The notes under the pieces were generated by a model that saw only the letters and a list, made by a program, of their open reading frames with translations, did no database searches and was not told the DNA's origin. This document shows, in pieces, positions 1 through 8,262 of a stretch of 54,769 nucleotides of DNA. A program made the position numbers and the translations under genes. Each line of letters begins with the position of its first letter. Positions within the stretch are counted from its first letter, which is position 1. Source of the DNA: a virus; IMG/VR virus record IMGVR_UViG_3300005532_000251, positions 1-54,769 of that record; one strand, written 5' to 3'.

Positions 1-1941
1 ATGGCGACCTACCCTCGCTGTCTTATTGAGCGGCTTGACCCCAGATTTTTTAAGCTGCGCGATGATTTACTCTACCTCTCCCCGCGCTGCGACATGGCGA
101 ACGCCGGAGCACTGCGGGTGCTGGAGACGAAGACCGATCAGCGCATTCAATACATTGGCGAGAAATACGGCATTCCCGATGGCTACATTCCGCCCGACGA
201 CTATCTCTGGCTTGATATATCGCTCCACGAATTTGAAAAGCTCTCATTGGGACTGCGCAAGCGCGCCTCCTATGCCCGCGCCCTCGCTGATCGCGCACCA
301 GAGACTGAGGTGCCTTCCCTCATCCAGCTTGGCTATGTCAGAGCGCGCATCGTCGCCTACTATGACCGGCTCGACAAACCAATGGCTGCGACCAGGATCT
401 ACCGCGATCATCTTGGTCGCTCGTTTGTCATCGTCGCTGATATGGCCGGGCAGTATTTTGGCCGCGATGGCCGTGTACACAATGCGATAGCCGAAGGCTT
501 CACACGGGTTTCCCGGCAATTTCTGCTGCTCTCTGATAATGTCAACGCAGCCATCGCGGCCCTTGATGACCGTGACCCGCCAGAGCCGCTGCCGCGCTGG
601 GAGATAGAGGACAGCGGTGGCAGAAGACACAAGAAAGGCACTGTCAATCAGGCGACGACGAATCCCAAGCTTGACAGCGCCCCGACATTGAATGACTCTT
701 TGCAGATCTCTGCCAACGAGATCCACGCCAATCGAGGGGGTATCCTTGAAATGGCAGGAAGTTCATTCATCTCAGAGAATATCACAGCCGTCGATGATCT
801 GTCTACCTCTGAGGCTGCCCCGGAAGCCCAAAATTCTCAGGGTTTCGACGGAAATTCATCAAAAACAGCGCTGTCCAAAAATGCATGGGGGGCCACTAAA
901 AATGCATGGGGGGGTGATGAAAGTGCAAGGGGCGCGCCTAAATCTTCCGGGGCCTCGCCCAAAAAGGCGCCCTTAAAGAATCAGAATCATTACAGAGATC
1001 TCACAGGAGATTCTAAGAAAGATTCTGCGCAGGCGCCTCTTTCTTTCTCTCTTTATCGAGAGAGCATTGATTTTGAAAAACTCCGCCAGGCCGAATGGTG
1101 CCCGGAAACCGTCGTCGGCCTCTTATCGCACATCCTCGCCATCCCTGCACAATCTGAGGTAAGCCCGGATGCCTGGCGCGCCGAGTGCCTTGAGCCTGCG
1201 GCGCGGCTCATGGAGCAGACGGCGGGCATGGCGCCTTCGCGCGCCTGGGAACGCATCGATACCGTTGCGCGCTATATGGCAACGCCGGGATCGCCGTCGT
1301 GGTGGCAGCAGCCTGTCACGGGTGGCGGGCGTACCACAAAGTCGCCTGTGACACCTAAAAACGTCGCTGACAACTTTGAACGGCAATATGCCGACTATGA
1401 CCGTCATCGCCATCTCTGGCATCCTACAGACTGGACACCCTACGATGGCCCGCCGCTCACCGAGTACGAGCGTGGCTATGGCGGCATCGATCCTGCTCCG
1501 CCTGTCGAAGATACAGCGCCCACCGCCGTACTCGGCGAGCAGGCGGAGTTGGGCGAAGCATTGCCCACAACCGACGAAGTGCCGATAGTCGAGATCGCGC
1601 CGGCCTCCCAGGCGATGGCGCAGCCTTTGTACGCCATGTCACGCGAGGAGGCCGCTGATCTCGCCGATCTCATCGCGGCGCAATATCCGATGCTTTCGCT
1701 CGGCTATCGCGAGGATTACGAGGATGGCAGTGTCGCGCTCTGCGTCGAGCATGCAGAGGACGCGTGGATTACGCTGCGTAGCCACAACGATTGGTATAAT
1801 CCGCCGCCGATTGTACAGCGCCTTATCAAGGCTGCCATTGCTTTCGGCGAAAGCCGTGCTGGCGAAGCTAGCGAAGGGAACAAGGAACACGATGGAGGCG
1901 CCGAGACTGGCGCTATATGCGAGGAAATGAGGACAACATGA
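1..1941 (+). CDS. Probable replication initiator-like protein (646 aa)
   Basis: No family is recognised with certainty. The N-terminal ~200 residues look like a compact globular domain rich in charged and aromatic residues. A low-complexity Ser/Asn/Lys linker (about 205-345) follows, then a helical domain (about 350-460) and an acidic C-terminal part. The linker carries a heptapeptide repeated three times (KNAWGAT, KNAWGGD, ESARGAP). At DNA level this is a 21-bp-phased repeat next to an A+T-richer stretch at about 973-1030, an arrangement like lambda gene O, whose origin iterons lie inside the initiator gene. A replication role is inferred from that and from the partition genes downstream. 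The ORF starts at the first base of the window, so an upstream start cannot be excluded. It overlaps the next gene by ATGA. Confidence 0.5.
   Translation: MATYPRCLIERLDPRFFKLRDDLLYLSPRCDMANAGALRVLETKTDQRIQYIGEKYGIPDGYIPPDDYLWLDISLHEFEKLSLGLRKRASYARALADRAPETEVPSLIQLGYVRARIVAYYDRLDKPMAATRIYRDHLGRSFVIVADMAGQYFGRDGRVHNAIAEGFTRVSRQFLLLSDNVNAAIAALDDRDPPEPLPRWEIEDSGGRRHKKGTVNQATTNPKLDSAPTLNDSLQISANEIHANRGGILEMAGSSFISENITAVDDLSTSEAAPEAQNSQGFDGNSSKTALSKNAWGATKNAWGGDESARGAPKSSGASPKKAPLKNQNHYRDLTGDSKKDSAQAPLSFSLYRESIDFEKLRQAEWCPETVVGLLSHILAIPAQSEVSPDAWRAECLEPAARLMEQTAGMAPSRAWERIDTVARYMATPGSPSWWQQPVTGGGRTTKSPVTPKNVADNFERQYADYDRHRHLWHPTDWTPYDGPPLTEYERGYGGIDPAPPVEDTAPTAVLGEQAELGEALPTTDEVPIVEIAPASQAMAQPLYAMSREEAADLADLIAAQYPMLSLGYREDYEDGSVALCVEHAEDAWITLRSHNDWYNPPPIVQRLIKAAIAFGESRAGEASEGNKEHDGGAETGAICEEMRTT
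877..936 (+). repeat. Three 21-bp-phased repeats inside the initiator-like gene
   Basis: TGCATGGGGG occurs at 882 and 903, and a diverged TGCAAGGGGC at 924, exactly 21 bp apart. The first two share a longer AAAAATGCATGGGGG context. Because 21 bp is two helical turns the sites face the same side of DNA, as replication iterons do. A flanking A+T-rich stretch starts about 40 bp downstream. The period also equals seven codons, so a peptide repeat is the alternative reading. Confidence 0.5.
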
Positions 1942-2456
1942 CGATGCGAGCTACGAAACCAACGAGTGGCAAGGCCACGAAGGCGGCGCCGCGCCTCAAA
2001 AACTATGCGAGCGAGGCAAGCCTTGAATCGATCTTCGCGGCGATCCGCACGACGCTCGCCACGCATAAGGCAAAGCGGATTATGTTTGATTACGACGAAG
2101 CTGGCCGCGCCACTGCCATCGAGTTCGTCGTGGAACTGGGCCGGACGCCGTATACGTTCCGGTTGCCTGCGCGCTTTGAAGCAGCGAAACCATTGGTGAA
2201 GAAAGCGCGCGAGGATGCCGGGGCATGGCGGATTTCCGAAGAGAAGCTTGATGAGCAGGCATATCGCGCTGTCTGGGCAACGATCCGCGACTGGGTGAGC
2301 GCTCAGATGGCGCTGATCGACATTGGCGCATCGAGGATGGAAGAGGTCTTTATGCCGTATCTCATCGTTGAGCCGGGGGTGACGATGTTTGAGCGCTTTG
2401 CAGAGCAGCGTCAGCTTCCGGCGCCAAAATTCAGCATCACGGAGGAAATGACGTAG
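1938..2456 (+). CDS. Hypothetical basic protein (172 aa)
   Basis: The start at 1938 is chosen because GAGGAAATGAGG lies just upstream and the ATG overlaps the previous TGA (ATGA), indicating translational coupling with the initiator-like gene. The N-terminus is Lys/Arg-rich (about residues 1-25). A mixed alpha/beta body with alternating hydrophobic strands follows (around residues 50-80, including EFVVELGRTPYTFRLPARF). The pattern resembles a small nucleic-acid-binding protein but no motif decides it. A short inverted repeat (GCCTGGC/GCCAGGC, about 2474-2499) follows the gene. Confidence 0.7.
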   Translation: MTMRATKPTSGKATKAAPRLKNYASEASLESIFAAIRTTLATHKAKRIMFDYDEAGRATAIEFVVELGRTPYTFRLPARFEAAKPLVKKAREDAGAWRISEEKLDEQAYRAVWATIRDWVSAQMALIDIGASRMEEVFMPYLIVEPGVTMFERFAEQRQLPAPKFSITEEMT

Positions 2457-2567
2457 TGCGTTGAACAGGAATGCGCCTGGCAAGGTGAAAGCTGCCAGGC
2501 GACGATCCGGCGCATGGGGATGCTCGGATCGAGGACATTATAGCAAAGCATGGGAAAGGTTAGCACA

Positions 2568-2885
2568 ATGACGGATCTCGTTCCCTACACCTTTGGGGAA
2601 AGCATGCTCCCCGCATCAGCGGGTGGCGCATTGCCGCCGGGGCAACTTCAAGGCGTTCACTTTACCGTGACAGCTCAAATTTCCTGGATTTTGGAGAAAC
2701 TTGAGCAGTGGTTTCGTGACCGCAATGAAGTCATCCTGGTCGCTCATGGATCAACACGGCAGGGCTTAGGCTTTGTCATCCTTGAATGGGAGGAGTGCGA
2801 GGTTGACCCGCTCTTCCTGGCTATCTTAGAGCATGAGGACATCGTGGCAGATTACGCCGTCTACACCCGCACGGCGGAGGTGTAG
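2568..2885 (+). CDS. Hypothetical protein (105 aa)
   Basis: The ATG at 2568 is preferred over that at 2550 because GGGAAAGG sits at ribosome-binding distance before it. The protein is acidic, with a central helix and beta-strand pattern (QISWILEKLEQWF, then EVILVAHGSTRQGLGFVILEW) and no membrane segment or signal. It ends two bases before the next start and probably belongs to the same maintenance operon. Function unknown. Confidence 0.65.
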   Translation: MTDLVPYTFGESMLPASAGGALPPGQLQGVHFTVTAQISWILEKLEQWFRDRNEVILVAHGSTRQGLGFVILEWEECEVDPLFLAILEHEDIVADYAVYTRTAEV

Positions 2886-2887
2886 CC

Positions 2888-3445
2888 ATGCGAGGAGCGA
2901 CAACGAACACGGCGAAAAGCGGCGGCGAGCCTCTGGCTCCGACGTTTCTCTATGGCTTACTCGAAGTTGGCACGGGCCTATTCTGCTCATTTCAGCAGCT
3001 TATGACGACGCATGACAGCATCGTCGGCATTCTGCAAGGTGGAATCATTGTCCCCTCGCACATGAGCGCGCAGGCTCTGCTCGCGTTCATTCAGAGCAAT
3101 ATGGACAAAGATAATCGTATTGCCTGGACGGTAGCAATCGTCACACAGGTTCTGTATTGGGGCGCGATGCTGCACGCCGGGCCATTCCAGCGAAGGCTCC
3201 TACACCGGCTGACGATCTGGGGATTCTTCGGCCTGGAGATTGTCACCGACCTCTGGTATAGCATCGCAACGAACACGACGCTCGGCGGCGCGTTCGTATG
3301 GATCTTTAATTTTGGTAACGGCGGCTGGCTGGTCAGCCTCTGCTATATCGCAGCGATGAGTGCCGGATCGATCTTCCTGGTATGGCGCGGCCTCTCGCGG
3401 CTCGGCAAGTGTGCAAGTGTGGTCTTTGCGAGCGAAAACCACTAA
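2888..3445 (+). CDS. Polytopic membrane protein (185 aa)
   Basis: A clear GGAGGTG ribosome site precedes ATG 2888. Three to four hydrophobic segments are visible: around residues 15-35 and 45-65 (weaker), 75-98 (WTVAIVTQVLYWGAMLHAG), 108-128, and 135-165. It lies 13 bp upstream of a membrane-anchored ATPase gene. A membrane partner for that DNA-translocase-like protein is a reasonable inference; no named family is recognised. Confidence 0.7.
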   Translation: MRGATTNTAKSGGEPLAPTFLYGLLEVGTGLFCSFQQLMTTHDSIVGILQGGIIVPSHMSAQALLAFIQSNMDKDNRIAWTVAIVTQVLYWGAMLHAGPFQRRLLHRLTIWGFFGLEIVTDLWYSIATNTTLGGAFVWIFNFGNGGWLVSLCYIAAMSAGSIFLVWRGLSRLGKCASVVFASENH

Positions 3446-3458
3446 GGAGGGATACGAG

Positions 3459-4970
3459 ATGGGCGATGAGCACGAAGAGGACAATGATGGCTTTGTCCCT
3501 CTCTCCACGGGAACCGAGGCGGGCATCGCAGCGTTCTTCGTGGGCGCGCCGTTTCTGGGCATGGCTTCGGCCATGCTCGGACTCGGCGAGGCTGGTATCC
3601 TGGCCGGCGTTATCGGCGGCGGGGCGCTCGCAATCGCCGCAAAGGTCGCGGTTGATGGCAATGCAGGAAAGAATCCTCACGTTACCCTGCCTGGGCTTAC
3701 ACAGCTACGCTCAGCCAACTGGCGCGCGCTGTTCGTGCCTACCGATATCGATGACCAGGTGCAGACCTTGACAACGAACGAAGCGTCGAGTCTTTCTCAC
3801 AATGAAAGCGAAGAATACATGGATCTTGGCAGCACCTTGCGTCCGCATGCCAACGCGATCTTCTCTGGCCGCAAGGCGCTCTTTGGTGCTTCGGATGCCG
3901 GCAAGTCGAATGCTGTCGCCGTGATCTGTGAGGAGATCGCGAAGTTCGGCGCGCCGCTCTTCCTGCTCGATACCGAGGATGAATACCGCGCGCTCTGCGA
4001 TAAGCGGTACTTTCCGCGCCCGGTGTGGGTGGAGAGTGCTCGCATCGCGCCATCGCAGGCATACGACTTTGCGCAGTGGGCGATGAATAAGCGCGCCCAG
4101 GTCGTCGTTAACCTGCAAAGCTACGAGGATGACGAGGCGGCCTGGCTGATGATCGATCTTATCAAGGGTATCCGAGCATGGGAGGAATCGCATGATCGCA
4201 TCCCATGCGAGGTCATCTTAGACGAGGCGACGGTGTGGCTGCCGCAGAATGTCGCTGAGAGCACCCTTGCACGCATCATGGTCGCTGATCCAGAGGCAGG
4301 CGAGGAAGGCAAGCAGATCTCATTGCTGGCGCTCTTACAGCGGGCCTTCTTTTCAGTCGTCGTGCGCAGAGGACGCAAGCGCGGCATGGGCTTTACCTTC
4401 GCTGCGCAGCGCATCGCTGAGATCGACAAGCGCGCGCTGCAAGCATCCTGGCTGATCCTGATGAAGCAGGCACAGCCGGCGGATTTCCGCATCTACAAGG
4501 AATTTGGCATCGAGGGAGACGCAGCGCTCTCTCTTGCCAAAGGCGAGGCGTTCGTCCAGGCCCCAGGCAAAACAATGGAACGACATCAATTCCGGCTGCG
4601 TCGCTCCCCGCATGGCGCCCACGCGCCGGGATTGGCGGAGCTGCGCAAGGCCGTTTCCGCGAGCGTTTCCCAACCTGGAAACAGCGGAAACGACGGAAAC
4701 ACCAATGGAAACAGCGCGGAAACGCCTCTACAGGCCAATGCAGCCAAGATCATTACGGATGTGTTTCCTGTTTCCCAGGATGGAAACGACGACCATTCGA
4801 GCGCAGGCAATGGCCTCCCTGTTTCCCCGGAAACGCGGAAACACATCGCCGCGATGCGCGAGGCAGGATACCCAGATCGGGACATTGCGCAGCTCGTTGG
4901 CTTATCCGGGCGCAAGTATGCGCTCTATCGGCAAGTCGTGGCATCGCTTGGCTCTACCCGCGAAGCATAG
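3459..4970 (+). CDS. Membrane-anchored HerA/FtsK-like ATPase with C-terminal HTH
   Basis: The 503-residue start at 3459 follows AAGGAGG. Two hydrophobic segments (about residues 20-42 and 46-64) would anchor it. The P-loop GASDAGKS is at 143-150, a second motif LFLLDTEDEY near 167-176, the Walker B EVILDEA at 251-257, and the sensor/arginine region RRGRKRGMGFTFAAQR at 303-318. That order fits HerA/VirD4/FtsK-class DNA-pumping ATPases. A Gly/Asn-rich linker (about 400-460) precedes a helix-turn-helix-like region (about 462-495, AGYPDRDIAQLVGLS). The linker DNA holds an unusual cluster of hexamers listed separately. A role in DNA translocation during transfer or segregation is inferred; family membership is reasonably firm. 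Confidence 0.75.
   Translation: MGDEHEEDNDGFVPLSTGTEAGIAAFFVGAPFLGMASAMLGLGEAGILAGVIGGGALAIAAKVAVDGNAGKNPHVTLPGLTQLRSANWRALFVPTDIDDQVQTLTTNEASSLSHNESEEYMDLGSTLRPHANAIFSGRKALFGASDAGKSNAVAVICEEIAKFGAPLFLLDTEDEYRALCDKRYFPRPVWVESARIAPSQAYDFAQWAMNKRAQVVVNLQSYEDDEAAWLMIDLIKGIRAWEESHDRIPCEVILDEATVWLPQNVAESTLARIMVADPEAGEEGKQISLLALLQRAFFSVVVRRGRKRGMGFTFAAQRIAEIDKRALQASWLILMKQAQPADFRIYKEFGIEGDAALSLAKGEAFVQAPGKTMERHQFRLRRSPHGAHAPGLAELRKAVSASVSQPGNSGNDGNTNGNSAETPLQANAAKIITDVFPVSQDGNDDHSSAGNGLPVSPETRKHIAAMREAGYPDRDIAQLVGLSGRKYALYRQVVASLGSTREA
4653..4842. repeat. Cluster of 13 GTTTCC/GGAAAC hexamers
   Basis: GTTTCC starts at 4653, 4665, 4763, 4770 and 4821. Its complement GGAAAC starts at 4677, 4686, 4695, 4707, 4718, 4782, 4829 and 4837. 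Several pair as inverted repeats with 2-6 bp spacers (4665/4677, 4770/4782, 4821/4829). The hexamer appears in all three codon phases, encoding GN, AET/PET, RKH, VS or VFP, so peptide selection does not explain it. It is probably a protein-binding DNA site. Confidence 0.8.
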
Positions 4971-4972
4971 GG

Positions 4973-5069
4973 ACAAGTACCGAACAAGCGCGGTACTTGT
5001 CTGTAGTAGAACACGCAATACCAGCAAAATAACACAGATAGACAAAGCAGTACCGCGCAAGTTCGGTAC
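4973..5069. promoter_or_regulatory. Centromere/operator-like inverted 21-bp elements upstream of parM
   Basis: One element occupies 4977-4997 (arms GTACCGAAC and GCGCGGTACT around two variable bases). The same element recurs inverted at 5049-5069, differing only at those two bases. The first is itself a hairpin (ACAAGTACC/GGTACTTGT). An A+T-rich spacer separates them. Position directly before an actin-like ATPase and its small partner matches type II plasmid centromeres, which also act as the operon operator. Confidence 0.65.
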
Positions 5070-5093
5070 AAGTTCAGAGCAAGGAGGAACACA

Positions 5094-6182
5094 ATGAACA
5101 TGAGATGGTATGGCTATGGGCATGACTTTGGCAACTCGGAGATCGGCGGCGTCACCGTCTGCGATGGCAAGATGCTCTCCGCATCTATTCCGACTGCCAT
5201 CGCAAAGATCGATACGGCAGCCATGCGCAATCTCGGCATCGACATCGCGGCAAGAGATGCACACATCATAGGGTTCGCCGATGAGGAGAGCACCTGGGCC
5301 GTCGGCGATCTCGCTTTACAACAGACGAGCGCCGCCTGGCATGGACGTGGCGATATCCAGAGATATGCGAGCAAGCAGAGCCTGCGCGGCTTGCTCACGG
5401 TGGCGTCCTCGCTCATCCCTGATCGCGAGTTCGGTCTCTACGTCGTCACCGGGCTGCCAGCGGAGATCTACATGAAAAACGATGCGTTGCGCAAAGACAT
5501 CAAGGCAGCCCTGGAAGGTCGGCATGTCTTCACGACTGACGGCGGCTCTACATGGCGCATTGCCCACGTTGAGGTTGCAAAAGTTGTCATGGAGGGCGCC
5601 GGGGCACTCATCGCCTACGGTAGCCAGCAAGAGCAGAATAGGTACGCTGCTGTCATCGATGTTGGAGGCCGCACAACGGATCTCTATGTGGCCCGTGCAG
5701 GCGTGCCGCAGGCTGAGTTCTGCCGTGGCAAACCGCTGGGAGTTGCCACGGCTGCTGAGGCGATCAAGGCTGCCTTCGAGGAGAAGCACGAGTATCCGCT
5801 GACGGACCTGGAGGCCCGCGACATTCTTCATGCCTATGTCAGTCATGGGAGCAAGAGCTACCCGGAGATTACCGCGTATGGCAAGGAAATCAATCCGCTT
5901 GCCATCGAAAAGGTTGTAAAGCAAGCCGTTACCGATGTTGGCGCCGAGATCGTCTCGTTCACAGCCAGCTCCTGGCGGCAAAGCGAGCGCGGCGCTGTCG
6001 CGGTGAGCTTTAAGCCAGTGCTCTGCATCGGCGGCGGGACCTTCTACTTCTATTCGTCGCTCAAAGAGCGCATACCGCATATCTCGCGTGTCAGTAATCC
6101 GGTGCATGCCAATGCTATCGGGTATTGCACACTCGCAGCGCAGCTCTATAACCGTCGTCCAACGCAGAGCGCAGCATCGTAA
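5094..6182 (+). CDS. parM: ParM-like actin-family segregation ATPase (362 aa)
   Basis: The start follows AAGGAGGAACACA. The actin-fold signatures are in order: phosphate-1 loop DFGNSEIG (11-18), phosphate-2 loop DVGGRTTD (189-196), and adenosine motif CIGGGTFYF (311-319), ending in NPVHANAIGY (335-344), typical of ParM/StbA proteins. Such proteins polymerise into filaments that push plasmid copies apart after binding an adaptor on a centromere. Upstream inverted repeats and a small downstream gene complete the expected three-part cassette. Alp-type actin homologues of phages that position DNA are the alternative; the fold assignment is firm. Confidence 0.85.
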   Translation: MNMRWYGYGHDFGNSEIGGVTVCDGKMLSASIPTAIAKIDTAAMRNLGIDIAARDAHIIGFADEESTWAVGDLALQQTSAAWHGRGDIQRYASKQSLRGLLTVASSLIPDREFGLYVVTGLPAEIYMKNDALRKDIKAALEGRHVFTTDGGSTWRIAHVEVAKVVMEGAGALIAYGSQQEQNRYAAVIDVGGRTTDLYVARAGVPQAEFCRGKPLGVATAAEAIKAAFEEKHEYPLTDLEARDILHAYVSHGSKSYPEITAYGKEINPLAIEKVVKQAVTDVGAEIVSFTASSWRQSERGAVAVSFKPVLCIGGGTFYFYSSLKERIPHISRVSNPVHANAIGYCTLAAQLYNRRPTQSAAS

Positions 6183-6196
6183 TCATGGAGATCGTC

Positions 6197-6490
6197 ATGC
6201 CGAAAGATCGTGAAAAGTTTCAGTACTATGAGGTCGGAATCCTGCGCGATTCCGACCTGCACCGAGATATCCTTGCCGATGCTGAGGCATCGCAGATGCC
6301 GGGGCATATTCCGTTGCTGCTCGCCGCTCGGCTCTCTGAGTACTATGCATTGCGTCGAGCTGGCGCGATCCCTGCTCTGTCAGCCACGGCCTCAAAACAA
6401 GGAGAGCATATCGAAGAGAGCGATGTCGTCACAGAGGCACCGCCAGGCGTGGCTGCGCAGTCAGCCCTCGGCTATGAGTGGCCGGATTAA
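6197..6490 (+). CDS. Candidate ParR-like adaptor (97 aa)
   Basis: The ATG at 6197 is preferred over that at 6185 because GGAG lies six bases before it. A predicted beta strand (FQYYEVGIL, about 7-15) followed by two helices (DLHRDILADAEAS and LLLAARLSEYYALRR, about 18-54) resembles a ribbon-helix-helix layout, followed by an acidic disordered tail. ParR adaptors are small RHH proteins encoded directly after parM that bind the centromere and filament end. Position is the main argument; sequence similarity alone would not prove it. Confidence 0.55.
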   Translation: MPKDREKFQYYEVGILRDSDLHRDILADAEASQMPGHIPLLLAARLSEYYALRRAGAIPALSATASKQGEHIEESDVVTEAPPGVAAQSALGYEWPD

Positions 6491-6509
6491 TCGAAGATTG
6501 GAGGGAATT

Positions 6510-6815
6510 ATGCCAATACAAACAATGACTTACGAAGCCCCGCTCGGCTCGCCGACGTACTGGCAGCGCAATGACTGGCCTGACGAGCTGCGCCGGGCCA
6601 TGAACGCATTTCTTCACCGACACGCGATGACTGCCGCGCAGATCGCGCTCGTCCGGGCGTATTTGCAGTATTACGTCGAGGCGCCGTGCTGGATCGTCGA
6701 GGACAAAGAAGAGCAGTGGCAGCGACTGCGTGAACGCGCAAAGACCGCCAGGAGCGCCGTCGAACTGCGCGATATCATCAATATATGCAAGGCGCTCGAC
6801 ATCGATCCGCTGTAA
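6510..6815 (+). CDS. Hypothetical helical protein (101 aa)
   Basis: A strong GGAGGGAAT site lies before ATG 6510. The protein is almost entirely helical, with an aromatic cluster YLQYYVEAPCW around residues 51-61 and a C-terminal ELRDIINICKALDIDPL. No catalytic or metal motif is seen. It sits 19 bp after the ParR-like gene and may be cotranscribed. Confidence 0.65.
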   Translation: MPIQTMTYEAPLGSPTYWQRNDWPDELRRAMNAFLHRHAMTAAQIALVRAYLQYYVEAPCWIVEDKEEQWQRLRERAKTARSAVELRDIINICKALDIDPL

Positions 6816-6831
6816 TGCGCGAGGAGGAATA

Positions 6832-7359
6832 ATGGATATTCAAGCATTGACGCAGCACGCCAAAGAATTTTTACTCCAGGACAGGGAACTCGCGCCGGTA
6901 CTCTTTGCCGAGCTTTCCGGCAAGGAGATCACACTGCATTTCTTTGCAACCTTCCCGAATAGCTTGCGTGCGCAGCGAGCAGCGATGTTCGAGCTTGGGC
7001 GCTCGCATGGCAAAAGGCATAAAAACGCAGAGATTACGCAACTCTGTCTTATTCAGGAAGTCTGGGGACAGACCTCAGCCTGCGGCGCGCCGATCCCGCC
7101 ATACAAACCATCGGAAGATCCGGCGCGCAAGGAATATCTGCTCGTTCATGTGCTCAATGTAGGGCCGGGCCAGCAGTATGAGTATCAGGGCCGTTTCATC
7201 GAAATCCTGAGAGCCGGTGGGAGCATTGATCTTGCGCCGGAGAGCGAGCCTTACGAGGCCAAAGAAGGATTGCTGGACTATTTCCTCGCTGGCTTTAGGA
7301 GCCGCGATCTCTCAGAGAAGAAGCTGAGAAAGCTGTTGAAAGCAGCGGTTTCACGATGA
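6832..7359 (+). CDS. Hypothetical protein (175 aa)
   Basis: The start at 6832 follows GAGGAGGAAT. The sequence is soluble and mixed alpha/beta, with a beta-rich centre (EITHLFFATF-like stretch near residues 30-40, EYLLVHVLNVGPG near 98-110) and a basic helical C-terminus (SRDLSEKKLRKLLKAAV). No recognised family. The preceding gene ends 16 bp upstream. Confidence 0.6.
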   Translation: MDIQALTQHAKEFLLQDRELAPVLFAELSGKEITLHFFATFPNSLRAQRAAMFELGRSHGKRHKNAEITQLCLIQEVWGQTSACGAPIPPYKPSEDPARKEYLLVHVLNVGPGQQYEYQGRFIEILRAGGSIDLAPESEPYEAKEGLLDYFLAGFRSRDLSEKKLRKLLKAAVSR

Positions 7360-7431
7360 TGGTCCGGGATCCGATCATAAACGCAAATGGTCGGCGTGCG
7401 CGAAGTTTGAGCAGTATACGCGAGAAAATCA

Positions 7432-7746
7432 ATGAATGTATTGACAACCATAGAAAATCCTTACTGGGACGAGGTAGCAGAACTTTTCACGCTGCCACCA
7501 ATGTCGTATGGCGACGATCTCGGAAGCCTCGCCTGGCGTCATCGTATAGATGCCCAGATACAGCAGTTCAGAGCGCGCGATGACTTTGTACGCCGCTATG
7601 CCTGGGCCGTGTCTGACCCGGCATCGCTCGACTTTGTGGCAGAGTGGCTTGGCGAGCGTGCCATTGAGATCGGCGCCGGCACAGGATATTGGGCCTGGCA
7701 GCTTGCGCAGCGCGGCACGGATATCATCGCCGTGGACGACGAATAA
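7432..7746 (+). CDS. Truncated class I SAM methyltransferase-like protein (104 aa)
   Basis: Residues 76-104 read AIEIGAGTGYWAWQL followed by DIIAVDD, the SAM-binding motif I and the acidic end of the next strand of a Rossmann methyltransferase. The reading frame stops there, although a working enzyme needs another ~100 residues including motif IV. No continuation is seen in other frames before the next gene at 7801. The N-terminal part (NPYWDEVAELF to VAEWLGE) looks intact. It is probably a remnant; a free-standing SAM-binding fragment is the alternative. An overlapping ORF from 7356 is judged unlikely. Confidence 0.6.
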   Translation: MNVLTTIENPYWDEVAELFTLPPMSYGDDLGSLAWRHRIDAQIQQFRARDDFVRRYAWAVSDPASLDFVAEWLGERAIEIGAGTGYWAWQLAQRGTDIIAVDDE

Positions 7747-7800
7747 AATCGAAGCGAGCAGCAATCCCGCTGCTTCTCATTAAAAATCGAGGGGGTAACT

Positions 7801-8262
7801 ATGACCACAGCACTTATCGCAACACCATCACCGAATGACACTGACGCGCAACTCCAGGCCGTTGCGGCAGAGCAAGCATCGAAGACGCCGGGGGCGTCAT
7901 TATTTCCGAAGGTCTACATTATTGCGCCGATGCCGAAGACGAGAGGCTCACGCGAGGCCGTCTTCAATCTCGAAACAGCGCCGCCAAAGGTCTTCGATGG
8001 CTGGCTCTACCAGCGCTGTGTTGAAGCGAAGATTACGCACCCCGACTTCATTGCCAAAGTAGGCAGCCTCGACTGGACAGCATGGAGCCTCGCTGATCGC
8101 TGGACGGCTATCGAGGCCCTGGCGAAGCATCTTGCCGAAGAGGGCAAAACGCTGCCCCTCTATGAGAGCAAGGCGGCAGCTCAAGCCGTGCTCATCGCCA
8201 AAGAAGCCCAGGCACAGCATTCCGCGTGCAATGAGAGCGAGGCCGTCGATGAGCAGCCATGA
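7801..8262 (+). CDS. Hypothetical protein (153 aa)
   Basis: The start follows GAGGGGGTAACT. The N-terminus is Ala/Ser/Thr-rich. A core (about 40-110) has conserved-looking Trp residues (DGWLYQRCVEAKI, DWTAWSLADRWTAIEALAKHLAEE). The C-terminus is acidic. The gene overlaps the next by 14 bp. No family recognised. Confidence 0.6.
   Translation: MTTALIATPSPNDTDAQLQAVAAEQASKTPGASLFPKVYIIAPMPKTRGSREAVFNLETAPPKVFDGWLYQRCVEAKITHPDFIAKVGSLDWTAWSLADRWTAIEALAKHLAEEGKTLPLYESKAAAQAVLIAKEAQAQHSACNESEAVDEQP

Noticed and set aside
7356-7583. A 75-aa ORF overlapping the previous stop by ATGA.
   Set aside because: Its C-terminal part is the out-of-frame shadow of the methyltransferase fragment; only the coupling favours it.
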